DNA of 53,350 bases. Origin: Candidatus Rokuibacteriota bacterium (GTDB taxonomy: Bacteria > Methylomirabilota > Methylomirabilia > Rokubacteriales > CSP1-6). Shown here piece after piece: positions 24,450-31,891 of this stretch. The DNA lies in assembly GCA_003220495.1 (NCBI GenBank), contig QHSP01000046.1:1-53350 (forward strand), read 5' to 3'. The notes beneath the pieces were generated by a model, which worked only from the letters and a program-made list of their open reading frames with translations, was not told the origin of the DNA and did no database searches. The translations under genes and the position numbers were made by a program. Position 1 is the stretch's first letter, and each line of letters opens with the position of its first letter.

Positions 24450-24935
24450 ATGAACGAGCTCGACGCACTGGCCAGATCAATCGCCACGCTCCTGAAGGAA
24501 CGAAAAGAAACCATCGCCGTGGCCGAGTCCTCCGCCGGTGGGCTGATCTCGGCGGCGCTTCTCTCGGTGGCCGGCGCCTCGGCCTACTTCCTGGGCGGCG
24601 GGGTGATCTACACGCAGGCAGCGCGGCGCGGGCTGCTGCGGGTGCCGGACGAGGCCGTGAAGGGCATTCGATCGAGCAGCGAGCCGTACGCGCTGCTCAA
24701 GGCGCGGACGATCCGGGAGCTTCTCGGCGCCACGTGGGGGCTCGCCGAGACCGGGGCGACCGGGCCGACCGGCAACCGTTACGGCGACGCGGCCGGGCAC
24801 GCGTGCATCGCGGTGGCGGGCCCCGTCGAACGCGCGATCACGCTCGAAACCGGCCACGGCGACCGAGAGAAGAACATGTGGGCGTTCGCGAAGCGAGCGC
24901 TCGAGCTCCTGGAGACGTCGCTCGGCAAGAGGTAA
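24450..24935 (+). CDS. CinA-family nicotinamide-nucleotide amidase domain protein
   Basis: This is a stand-alone CinA C-terminal (PncC) domain protein of 161 aa, the usual length for the single-domain form. Visible motifs are AESSAGGLISAALLSVAGAS (Thr-Gly-Gly of the canonical AESCTGG changed to Ser-Ala-Gly-Gly), FLGGGVIYT, and ETGATGPTGNRYGDAAG near residue 105. The family deamidates NMN to nicotinate mononucleotide in pyridine nucleotide salvage. The altered AES loop keeps the active-site Ser position, but activity is not certain. It is followed 11 nt later by the EEP hydrolase gene. Confidence 0.85.
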   Translation: MNELDALARSIATLLKERKETIAVAESSAGGLISAALLSVAGASAYFLGGGVIYTQAARRGLLRVPDEAVKGIRSSSEPYALLKARTIRELLGATWGLAETGATGPTGNRYGDAAGHACIAVAGPVERAITLETGHGDREKNMWAFAKRALELLETSLGKR

Positions 24936-24946
24936 GAGCAGGCTCG

Positions 24947-25696
24947 ATGCGAATCGTCTTCTGGAACATCCGGGCCGGCGGCGGTGTGCGTGTCGGCCGG
25001 ATCGCCGCCCAGCTCGAACGGTGGGCTCCGGATGCGGTGGCGCTCTGCGAGTTCCGCGCGACCCCGCCTAGCCTCGAGCTTGCCCACTCGCTCGCCGAAC
25101 TCGGACTCGCCTACCAGTCCACGACGGCCGAGACCGCACAGCCGAGCGCCAATCGCTTGCTGCTCGCGACACGGTTCCCGATGCGCCGGCTGCGTCTGAG
25201 GCTCGGGCCCGGGGATCCCGGGCGTCTTCTGCTCCTGGCCTCGGTCGAAGCCCCGGAGCCGCTGACCCTGGGCGCGATGCACGTCCCGAATCGGGTCACC
25301 GGACGCAAGGATCTCTTCTATGCGGCGGTGCTCGCGGTGCTCAACCGATGGCGGCGCGGACCTACCGTGCTGCTCGGCGACACGAACTCCGGGCGCCCGG
25401 GCATCGACGAAGAGACACCGGTGTTCGGCCCGCGTGAGGACGCGTGGCTCACGGGGCTCGAGCAGTCGGGATGGCACGATGCGTTTCGCCTCGTCCGGGG
25501 AACGGCGCGCGCGTACACGTGGTACTCGCCGAACGGCGGCAACGGCTTTCGGCTCGATCAGGCCTTCGTGAATCACCAGCTGCGGCCTCGCCTGCGGGAC
25601 GTTCGCTACGATTGGGGCCGGCGCGTGGGTCGTCCGGCCCGTCGCCTCAGCGACCATGCCGCGCTGCTCGTCGATCTCCAGAGCTCGATGAGGTAG
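24947..25696 (+). CDS. Endonuclease/exonuclease/phosphatase (EEP) family protein
   Basis: This is a metal-dependent phosphoesterase-fold protein of 249 aa. All core motifs are present in order: IVFWNIRAGG (Asn), ALCEFR (metal-binding Glu), GAMHVPN (His), LLGDTNS (Asp-x-Asn), FRLDQAFVN (Asp) and LSDHAALLVDL (catalytic Asp-His). This set fits a DNase I-like nuclease or phosphodiesterase. There is no signal peptide, so action is cytosolic. The ATG at 24947 is chosen because MRIVFWN is the family start. It is probably transcribed with the CinA-like gene upstream and the LLM gene 13 nt downstream. Confidence 0.87.
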   Translation: MRIVFWNIRAGGGVRVGRIAAQLERWAPDAVALCEFRATPPSLELAHSLAELGLAYQSTTAETAQPSANRLLLATRFPMRRLRLRLGPGDPGRLLLLASVEAPEPLTLGAMHVPNRVTGRKDLFYAAVLAVLNRWRRGPTVLLGDTNSGRPGIDEETPVFGPREDAWLTGLEQSGWHDAFRLVRGTARAYTWYSPNGGNGFRLDQAFVNHQLRPRLRDVRYDWGRRVGRPARRLSDHAALLVDLQSSMR

Positions 25697-25709
25697 AGTC
25701 GGGAGCTCG

Positions 25710-26771
25710 ATGCGCTTCGGAACGTACTACTTCCTGCAGGCCCCGCCCTCGATCCCCCACCCGGACGTCGTCCGGCGTGAGATCGAGCAGATGGTGTGGA
25801 CCGAGGAGCTCGGCTTCGACAGCATCTGGCTGACGGAGCACCATTTCATCGACTACGGCTTGTCGGTCTCGCCGGCCGTCCTGGCGGCGGCGGCCGCGAC
25901 GCGGACGCGGCGGGTGCGCATCGGCCTGGCCGCCGCGATCCTTCCATTCCACGATCCGGTTCGACTCGCCGAAGAGCTCGCGATCGTCGATATCCTGAGC
26001 GAAGGACGGCTCGACGTCGGTGTCGGTCGCGGCAACCGGCCCGTCGAGTTCGAGGGCTATCGCGTGCCCCAGATCGAGAATCGCGAGCGTTTCGAGGAAT
26101 GCCTCGCGATCATGCTCAAAGCGTGGACCCTGGAGCGCTTCGCGTTCGAGGGTCGCCACTTCACGATTCCCGAGGTCCGGGTGATCCCCAAACCGCTCCA
26201 GCGGCCGCATCCACCGGTGTACGTCGTGTGCACGAGCCCCGACACGATCGAGGCCACCGCCCTTCGCGGAGTCCCGATGCTGAACTCCCTCTTGCGTGGA
26301 GGACCCGAGCAGCTCGCCAAGAGTCGCGACACCTACCTCAAAGCGTGCGAGAAAGCCGGCCGAAGCGCCGACGAGGTCGCGAGCCTGCTGGGCCGCTGGG
26401 GCGTGTCGCGACACGTCTACGTGGCGCCGACCGATGCGCAGGCGCTCGCCGAGGCGAAGGACGCGGAGATGTGGTACCAGGAGTCGCTGCGGCGCTTCCT
26501 CATCCCCGAGCGGATCGACCGCGTGCACCCGATGCTCCAGCCGGGGTTCCGGGCGCTCGAGGAGCGCTTCGCGCACGTGTCGTACGAAGAGCTCGTGGCG
26601 GAGAGCGTTGCCTTTGGATCACCCGACACGGTCGCCGCGCGGGTCGAGGAATTCCGGCGGCTCGGGGTCGGCGAGATGCTCTGCTGGATGAACTTCGGCG
26701 GCCTCTCTCAGGATCGCGTGCGCCGCTCGATGGAGCTCTTCGCCCGCGAGGTCATGCCCCGGTTCCGCTGA
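25710..26771 (+). CDS. LLM-class flavin-dependent oxidoreductase (luciferase-like)
   Basis: This is a luciferase-like monooxygenase-type protein of 353 aa: MRFGTYYFLQ, EELGFDSIWLTEHHFIDYG (the TEHHF motif typical of the alkanal-monooxygenase branch), RVRIGLAAAILPFHDP, EGRLDVGVGRGN and RPHPPVYVV. This branch usually uses FMNH2 rather than F420. It is one of three LLM proteins in the window and the most luciferase-like. The gene is convergent with the minus-strand two-component operon, 47 nt from its end. Confidence 0.88.
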   Translation: MRFGTYYFLQAPPSIPHPDVVRREIEQMVWTEELGFDSIWLTEHHFIDYGLSVSPAVLAAAAATRTRRVRIGLAAAILPFHDPVRLAEELAIVDILSEGRLDVGVGRGNRPVEFEGYRVPQIENRERFEECLAIMLKAWTLERFAFEGRHFTIPEVRVIPKPLQRPHPPVYVVCTSPDTIEATALRGVPMLNSLLRGGPEQLAKSRDTYLKACEKAGRSADEVASLLGRWGVSRHVYVAPTDAQALAEAKDAEMWYQESLRRFLIPERIDRVHPMLQPGFRALEERFAHVSYEELVAESVAFGSPDTVAARVEEFRRLGVGEMLCWMNFGGLSQDRVRRSMELFAREVMPRFR

Positions 26772-26818
26772 CGCGCGCGGCGCGCCGCCGGTGGTCCGAC
26801 GCCGCCCAGCTCCTAGCG

Positions 26819-27964
26819 CTACTTCGCCCGGCCCAGCACCAACCCGATCGCTTTCGTGAAAGCCCCCACGGTGAACGGCTTCTGGAGCAGCGGGCCGAGC
26901 TTGGGCGCTTCGGCGGACGCACTGTCGCTCAGATAGCCCGAGACATAGAGAACCTTGATCTCCGGTCGTGAGGCCCGTACGCGAACGACCCACTCGTCGG
27001 CGAACGACGGTGGGATCCCGACGTCCACGACCATCAGGTCGATCCGGCTCCCGTGCTGCTGGCTGAGGGCCAGCGCTTCGTCGCGGTCCCCCGCCTCGAG
27101 GACCACGTAGTTCTGGAGCTGAAGGATCTCGCGTATCAGATCGCGCACCTCGCGCTCGTTCTCCACCACGAGTACGGTCCTGCCCTCGGCCGCCGCCGCC
27201 GGCGCCGGCGGCGGCGCCGGCGCTTCCACCAGGGTCGCGGTCTCGGGAACCCGCGGAAAGTAAATCTTGAACGTCGAGCCGGCACCGGCGTCGCTCGTGA
27301 CGCTGATCTGGCCGCCGCACTGCGTGACGACGTCGTACACCGACGCGAGGCCGAGCCCGCTGCCGCGCCCGGGCTCCTTGGTCGTGAAGTACGGCTCGAA
27401 CAGGCGCGCGCGGGTCTCGTCGTCCATGCCGTATCCGGTGTCGCCAACCGCCAGCATCACGGCCTGACCGACGTTGCTGGTCTCGATGGTGAGCCGGCCG
27501 CCGCTCGGCATCGCGTCGCGCGCGTTGACCACGAGATTCATGATCACCTGGCCGATCCGGTGCGGGTTCGCGCTGACTCGCGCCAGGCTGGGGCTGAGCC
27601 GCGTCACCAGCTCGATGGAGTCGCCGAGCAGCGGCTGGAGCACGCGCGTCACGTTCCCCACGAGCTGGTTGAGATCGACGGGCACCGGCGCCGGGATCGT
27701 TCGGCGGCTTCCCGAGAGGATCTGCTGCGCCAGCGCCGCGCCCCATTCGGTCGCCCGCTTGATCGCCTCCGCGTTCCGGCGGAGGGGATCGTCGGCGCGC
27801 AGCCGCTTCAGCATCATCTCCGTGTAGCCCGTGATGACGGCGAGCAGGTTGTTGAAGTCGTGGGCGACGCTGCTCGCGTGCCGGCGGAGGGACGCGTTGT
27901 CGGCCAGCGCCTCCTCGAGCCGCGCCGACTGGTCGCGCGCCGACACCGCGCCCCCCTCGGTCAT
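26819..27964 (-). CDS. Hybrid histidine kinase with C-terminal receiver
   Basis: This is a cytosolic hybrid kinase of 381 aa with no membrane segment and no PAS domain. A short coiled N-terminus leads to the H-box SSVAHDFNNLLAVITGYTEM (HisKA of the HDFNN type), the N-box NLVVNARDAMPSGG, G1 DTGYGMDD and G2 GRGSGLGLASVYDVV. An Ala/Pro linker precedes a receiver domain (VLVVENE, phospho-Asp in LMVVDVGIPP, Lys in LLQKPF). It is the last gene of the operon; its ATG overlaps the stop of the membrane kinase upstream by 4 nt. It may pass phosphate within the same system. Confidence 0.92.
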   Translation of the reverse strand: MTEGGAVSARDQSARLEEALADNASLRRHASSVAHDFNNLLAVITGYTEMMLKRLRADDPLRRNAEAIKRATEWGAALAQQILSGSRRTIPAPVPVDLNQLVGNVTRVLQPLLGDSIELVTRLSPSLARVSANPHRIGQVIMNLVVNARDAMPSGGRLTIETSNVGQAVMLAVGDTGYGMDDETRARLFEPYFTTKEPGRGSGLGLASVYDVVTQCGGQISVTSDAGAGSTFKIYFPRVPETATLVEAPAPPPAPAAAAEGRTVLVVENEREVRDLIREILQLQNYVVLEAGDRDEALALSQQHGSRIDLMVVDVGIPPSFADEWVVRVRASRPEIKVLYVSGYLSDSASAEAPKLGPLLQKPFTVGAFTKAIGLVLGRAK

Positions 27965-29856
27965 CGTGGCGCCTCCTCCCCGTGGGCGCTGGGCGGCTCC
28001 GGGATCAGCGACAGCACGATCGTGAACGTCGTGCCGCGGCCCGGCACGCTCTGAAAGCTGATCGCCCCGCCGTGGTCCTCGACGATCTTGTGCGCGAGGG
28101 CGAGGCCGAGACCGGTCCCGCTGTCACGCGTCGTGTAGAAGGGATTGAAGACTCGATCGGTGTCCGAGGGTTGGATCCCCACGCCGGTGTCCGCGATCTC
28201 CACCTTCACCCGGTTCGCCGGCCGCCGCCGGACCGAGCGCACCGCGTCGCCCGTGCCGGCCCACCCGGCGCGCACCGTCAGCCGGCCGCCGCGCGGCATC
28301 GCGTCGAGCGCGTTGGCGATCAGATTGACGAACACGCGGTAGAGCGCGTCCTTGTCCGCCTGAATCAGCGGCACGTCCCGGGCGTACTCGCGTACGACCT
28401 CGACGTGGCGCTCGTCGAGCTGCTCCACGTACAGCTCGAGGGCGCGCTCGAGGAGCTCCGGAAGCCGCACGAGCGTGAAGCTCATCCGGGACGGGCGCGC
28501 GAGCTCGAGCAAGCGCTCGACGATTCCGTTGATCCGCTCGAGCTCGCGCGGCACGACGTTGCCAAAGCGCGCGCGGAAATTCGGGTCGTCGACTTTCCGG
28601 TCCAGATGCCGGCTGAACGTGAGGAGCGAGGTGAGCGGGTTCTTGATCTCGTGGGCGAGGCCGGCGGCGAGCGTGCCGAGCGCGGCCAGCCGATCCGATC
28701 GCCGCAGGTCGTTCTCGAGCTGGCGCACGAGGGTCAAGTCGCGGAACACGCCGATGACGCCGAGGTCCTTCCCCTCGCCGCCCTTGAGCGGCGCCGTGCT
28801 GAACTCGATCGGCAAGGTGGAGCCGTTCCGGCGCCGGAGCGTGAGCGGCACGCTGGCGATCGGCGCGTGGCTCGCCAGGGTCTCCGTCAGGAGATCGCTG
28901 ATCTCGGGCGTGTGGGCGAACAGCTCGGTGCAATACCGGCCGGCGGCCTCGCCGCGGAAGAACCCGGTGAGGAGCTCGGCCGCCGGGTTGAGCGTGACCA
29001 CGCGTCCGTCGAGGTCGATCGTCACGATGCCGCTGGTGAGCGACCCGAGAATATTGTCGGTGTAGCTCTTGAGATCGGCGAGCTCCTCGAACTGCCGCCG
29101 CAGACCGCCGTGAGCCTCTTCCAGCGCCGTCCGCTGCTGGAGGAGCTGCGCGGCCATGTGATTGAACGCCGCGGCGAGCCGGCCGATCTCGTCGTGGGTC
29201 GAGTGCTCGATTCGCTGATTGAGCTCACCGCGCGAGATGGCGGCGGCCCCTTCCGCCAGCTGCCGGACCGGTCGCGCGATCCGGCCCGCCACCAGTGCGG
29301 CCGCCACGCTCCCGAGCAAGAGGGTCGCCAGGGTGAGGGCGCCGAGCTCAAGCCGGGTGCGCCGGAGCTCGGCTTCCATCCGCTGCTTGGAAAGACCGAG
29401 CCGCACGGTGCCCCACTTCCGGCCGTCCACGAGGACGGGCACGGCGAAGTCGTAGACGGCCTCGCCAGCGTTCGTGACGGTCTGCTGGGTCAGCGGCTCG
29501 ATCGCGCCGGCGGCTCGCTCGTGCGCGGCGCCGTGAAGTAGGAGGCCCACGCGCTCGGGGTACCGGCTGTGCGCCGCCACCTTGCCGTCGGCGTCGAGCA
29601 CGACCGCGTACACGACGTCGGGCTCGGCGGCCATCCGCACAACGTTCTGCTCGAGCGCCGTGAAGTTATAGAGGAGGAGCGGGCCGTAGGAGATCGCCGC
29701 GAGGTTCCGGGCGAGCGCCTCGCCGCGCCGCTCCATCTCCGAGATGATCCCGGCGCGCCCCTGGTGGTCGACCACCGCCATAACGGCCGTCATGACGAGG
29801 ACGATCACGAGGATCGTGCCCACCAGGAGCTGCGCGCGGAGCGAACGCACTCTCAT
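27961..29856 (-). CDS. Membrane sensor histidine kinase (periplasmic sensor-HAMP-PAS-HisKA-HATPase)
   Basis: This is a 631-aa kinase. A first membrane helix at residues ~8-28 and a second at ~178-198 flank a Cache-like periplasmic domain (VVYAVVLDADGKVAAHSRYP). A HAMP domain (GRIARPVRQLAEGAAAISRG), a PAS domain (GIVTIDLDGRVVTLNPAAEL) and the kinase core follow: H-box LAAGLAHEIKNPLTSLLTFS, N-box NLIANALDAMP, G1 DTGVGIQ, G2 SGTGLGLALAHK. Its ATG overlaps the stop of the solute-binding-protein gene by 4 nt, and its stop overlaps the next kinase, so all three are made in step. It likely signals to the NtrC-type regulator at 31892-33268. Confidence 0.93.
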   Translation of the reverse strand: MRVRSLRAQLLVGTILVIVLVMTAVMAVVDHQGRAGIISEMERRGEALARNLAAISYGPLLLYNFTALEQNVVRMAAEPDVVYAVVLDADGKVAAHSRYPERVGLLLHGAAHERAAGAIEPLTQQTVTNAGEAVYDFAVPVLVDGRKWGTVRLGLSKQRMEAELRRTRLELGALTLATLLLGSVAAALVAGRIARPVRQLAEGAAAISRGELNQRIEHSTHDEIGRLAAAFNHMAAQLLQQRTALEEAHGGLRRQFEELADLKSYTDNILGSLTSGIVTIDLDGRVVTLNPAAELLTGFFRGEAAGRYCTELFAHTPEISDLLTETLASHAPIASVPLTLRRRNGSTLPIEFSTAPLKGGEGKDLGVIGVFRDLTLVRQLENDLRRSDRLAALGTLAAGLAHEIKNPLTSLLTFSRHLDRKVDDPNFRARFGNVVPRELERINGIVERLLELARPSRMSFTLVRLPELLERALELYVEQLDERHVEVVREYARDVPLIQADKDALYRVFVNLIANALDAMPRGGRLTVRAGWAGTGDAVRSVRRRPANRVKVEIADTGVGIQPSDTDRVFNPFYTTRDSGTGLGLALAHKIVEDHGGAISFQSVPGRGTTFTIVLSLIPEPPSAHGEEAPR

Positions 29857-31457
29857 CGCGCGCGCTCGAGCCAGATCTTGCGCAAAGGAATGTAGGGATC
29901 GCCGAGGCCATTCACCTCGACGCTCCTCACGTAGGGCTGGAACAGGCGCTCGTACGCGCGGTGGAAGACGGGGATGATCGGAGCGTCATCGAGAATCAAC
30001 TGCTCCGCTTTCCGGTACGCCTCGACGCGCCGCTGGACGTCGCCCGCGCTCCGGGCGCTCGCGAGGAGATCGTCGACGACCGGATTCGCGTAGCCGAAGA
30101 AGTTTCGCGGGCTCTTCGAATGGAACAGCTTCGACAGGAAGTTGTCCGGGTCGGGGACGTCTGCGTACCAGGCGTAGAGAAAAATCGGCAGCTTGCCCTC
30201 GTCGAGCAGCTTCGAGAATGCCTGCCAGTCGGTGTTGTACTGGAAGTCGGCGGTGATCCCGACCGCGGCCAGCCACTTCTTCATCAGCGCGTGCTCGCGG
30301 ACGATGTCGGCTTGCCGAGCACCCGACCAGATGGCGAGGGGCGGCAACCCGCGGCCCCCCGGATACCCGGCCTCGGCGAGCAGCTCGCGCGCCCGCTGCG
30401 GGTTGTACGAATACCCGGCTAGCCCGGGATTGAAGCCGAGCATTCCCGGGGGCAGGATGCCGCGCGCGAAGGCGACCTGACCGAGGTACACGCTCTCGAC
30501 GATCGCCTCTCGGTCGATCGCCTGGACGATCGCCTGCCGGATCCGCCGATCGTTGAGCGGCTTCGCACGTGTGTTGAACCCGTAGAACCGCGCGCTGATC
30601 ATCGGCCGCTTCACGTAGATATAGCCGCCGCGCGCGACCAACTCCCTCCGGTCGACTCGGGCCGGCACCGGCGCATCCTCGAGGTTTCCCTTCTGGAACT
30701 CGTCCTGCATGGCGTCGCGCTGCTCGCCCGGGAAGATCCGGAAGACGAGCCGCGAGAGCCGTGGTGCGCCGTCGAAATACTCCTCATTGGCCTCGAGCAC
30801 GATTTCTTTGCCCCGCTCCCAGCGGACGAACTTGAATGGCCCCGTGCCGACCGGCTGGGCACCGAACGTCTCGCCCGTCTCGACGAGGTCGCGGGGAACG
30901 ATTTTGGCGTGGCCCACCGCCGCGATCGCGACGAACGGCGCAACGCTCTCATCGAGTGTCACCTGGACGGTCCGCCGGTCGAGTGCCACCAGCCCCGACA
31001 CGCTCTTCGCGCGCCCGTCTCTGAACTCGCGCGCGCCCTTCACGTTGAGGAACAACTCGGCCGCGCCCGAGCGCGTCTTCGGGTCGAGAATGCGTGCGAA
31101 CGAGTAGACGACGTCCTCGGCGGTGACCTCGCGCCCATGGTGGAACTTCGCGCCGCGGCGAAGAGTGAACGTCCACACGAGCCCATCGCGCGACGCCCGC
31201 CAGAACTCCGCGAGCGCCGGCACGATCGTGAGCGCGTTGTCGTACTGCACGAGGCCATCGAAGATCTGCTGCGAGATGGACAGGCTGTAGACGTCGCTGA
31301 CCCGCGCCGGATCGAGGGTCTTCGGGTCGTGACCTAGGGGCCGGCGGTAGACGCTGTTCGCGGGGCCATGGTCCTTGTCCTGGGCGCGCAGGGGCGAGGG
31401 TTGCGCGCACACGAGCGCGGCTGCAACGAGGAGAAGAAAGAGGAAGGGAGGGGGCAT
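29853..31457 (-). CDS. Family 5 (peptide-type) solute-binding protein
   Basis: This is an exported SBP_bac_5 protein of 534 aa. Residues 1-~25 form a signal peptide (FLFLLLVAAALVCAQ, cleavage near LRAQD). The mature protein has PKTLDPARVSDVYSLSISQQ, the classic family 5 N-terminus, then HGREVTAEDVVYSF, GTGPFKFVRW and LFHSKSPRNFFGYANPVVD. The start at 31457 is chosen for the signal peptide and GGGGAGG; the frame runs open upstream to 32162 as shadow. No ABC permease or ATPase is nearby. It is fused by a 4-nt overlap to a sensor kinase gene, which suggests that it serves as a ligand-sensing subunit rather than, or as well as, a transporter part. Confidence 0.92.
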   Translation of the reverse strand: MPPPFLFLLLVAAALVCAQPSPLRAQDKDHGPANSVYRRPLGHDPKTLDPARVSDVYSLSISQQIFDGLVQYDNALTIVPALAEFWRASRDGLVWTFTLRRGAKFHHGREVTAEDVVYSFARILDPKTRSGAAELFLNVKGAREFRDGRAKSVSGLVALDRRTVQVTLDESVAPFVAIAAVGHAKIVPRDLVETGETFGAQPVGTGPFKFVRWERGKEIVLEANEEYFDGAPRLSRLVFRIFPGEQRDAMQDEFQKGNLEDAPVPARVDRRELVARGGYIYVKRPMISARFYGFNTRAKPLNDRRIRQAIVQAIDREAIVESVYLGQVAFARGILPPGMLGFNPGLAGYSYNPQRARELLAEAGYPGGRGLPPLAIWSGARQADIVREHALMKKWLAAVGITADFQYNTDWQAFSKLLDEGKLPIFLYAWYADVPDPDNFLSKLFHSKSPRNFFGYANPVVDDLLASARSAGDVQRRVEAYRKAEQLILDDAPIIPVFHRAYERLFQPYVRSVEVNGLGDPYIPLRKIWLERAR

Positions 31458-31522
31458 GCCTCCCCTCCCCGCCCTGAGACGACTCAAAGACGACGTCGAG
31501 ACGGCGGACAAGCGCCCGAAGA

Positions 31523-31666
31523 CTAGTCCGCGCCGCCTTCCGCGGTCCCGATCGCCTGGAAGTATTGCGTTGAGCTGGACGTCGCCGACTCGATTACCGG
31601 CGCCACCAGCAAGAACGACCCGACTACCGCGGCCACCACCACGATGCCAGCCCATATCTTCGCCAT
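31523..31666 (-). CDS. Small single-pass membrane peptide
   Basis: This is a 47-aa product, starting MAKIWAGIVVVAAVVGSFLL and ending TAEGGAD. Residues 4-24 are strongly hydrophobic, followed by a Ser/Thr-rich polar tail, so one membrane helix is expected. A strong ribosome site GAGGAGG lies about 7 nt before the ATG. The gene lies between the NtrC-type regulator and the binding protein, on the same strand, 65 nt before the latter, and behind a candidate sigma-54 promoter. It matches no family I know. It may modulate the sensor kinase. Its short length makes it easy for gene finders to miss. Confidence 0.65.
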   Translation of the reverse strand: MAKIWAGIVVVAAVVGSFLLVAPVIESATSSSTQYFQAIGTAEGGAD

Positions 31667-31689
31667 TGCTCGTCCTCCTCAACGGGTGA

Positions 31690-31712
31690 GAAGCCCTCCC
31701 CATGAGGGCTTC
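31690..31712 (-). promoter_or_regulatory. Leader hairpin before the small membrane peptide
   Basis: GAAGCCCTC and GAGGGCTTC form a perfect 9-bp stem with a 5-nt loop. It lies between the candidate sigma-54 promoter and the ribosome site of the 47-aa peptide, so it would form in the 5' untranslated leader. It has no following U-run on the minus strand, so an mRNA-stability or binding element is more likely than a terminator. Confidence 0.55.
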
Positions 31713-31735
31713 GTAAGACAACCGCGAGGAAGTTA

Positions 31736-31751
31736 AGCAATTCGACGACCA
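31736..31751 (-). promoter_or_regulatory. Candidate sigma-54 promoter for the binding-protein/kinase operon
   Basis: On the minus strand TGGTCG-TCGAA-TTGCT matches the sigma-54 consensus at the GG and GC doublets with exactly 10 nt between them. It lies about 70 nt before the small-peptide ATG and downstream of the NtrC-type regulator gene, its natural activator. Confidence 0.5.
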
Positions 31752-31872
31752 TGTGTGGGACCAAAGTCGCAGTCGCATGACAAGTACCTGTTTCGTAACG
31801 ACCCACTCCCGAGCCCGCGCGGGATACCGCCGCGCCGTCGCACAATGAGTGTGCGGGCCGCCCAGTCGCTGG

Positions 31873-31891
31873 GCGCCCAACAACTGGGCGC
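31873..31891 (-). terminator. Hairpin directly after the NtrC-type gene
   Basis: GCGCCCA-(5 nt)-TGGGCGC is a perfect 7-bp stem starting one base after the stop codon of the regulator. There is no U-tract; a partial terminator or processing signal is possible. Confidence 0.35.

Noticed and set aside
27180-27240. A GCC-rich simple repeat on the plus strand
   Set aside because: It encodes the Ala/Pro linker of the hybrid kinase; codon-level low complexity explains it.
31873-31891. The GGGCGCCC inverted repeats as an attachment site or origin
   Set aside because: The repeat is short, directly follows a stop codon and has no integrase, dnaA box cluster or second copy nearby.
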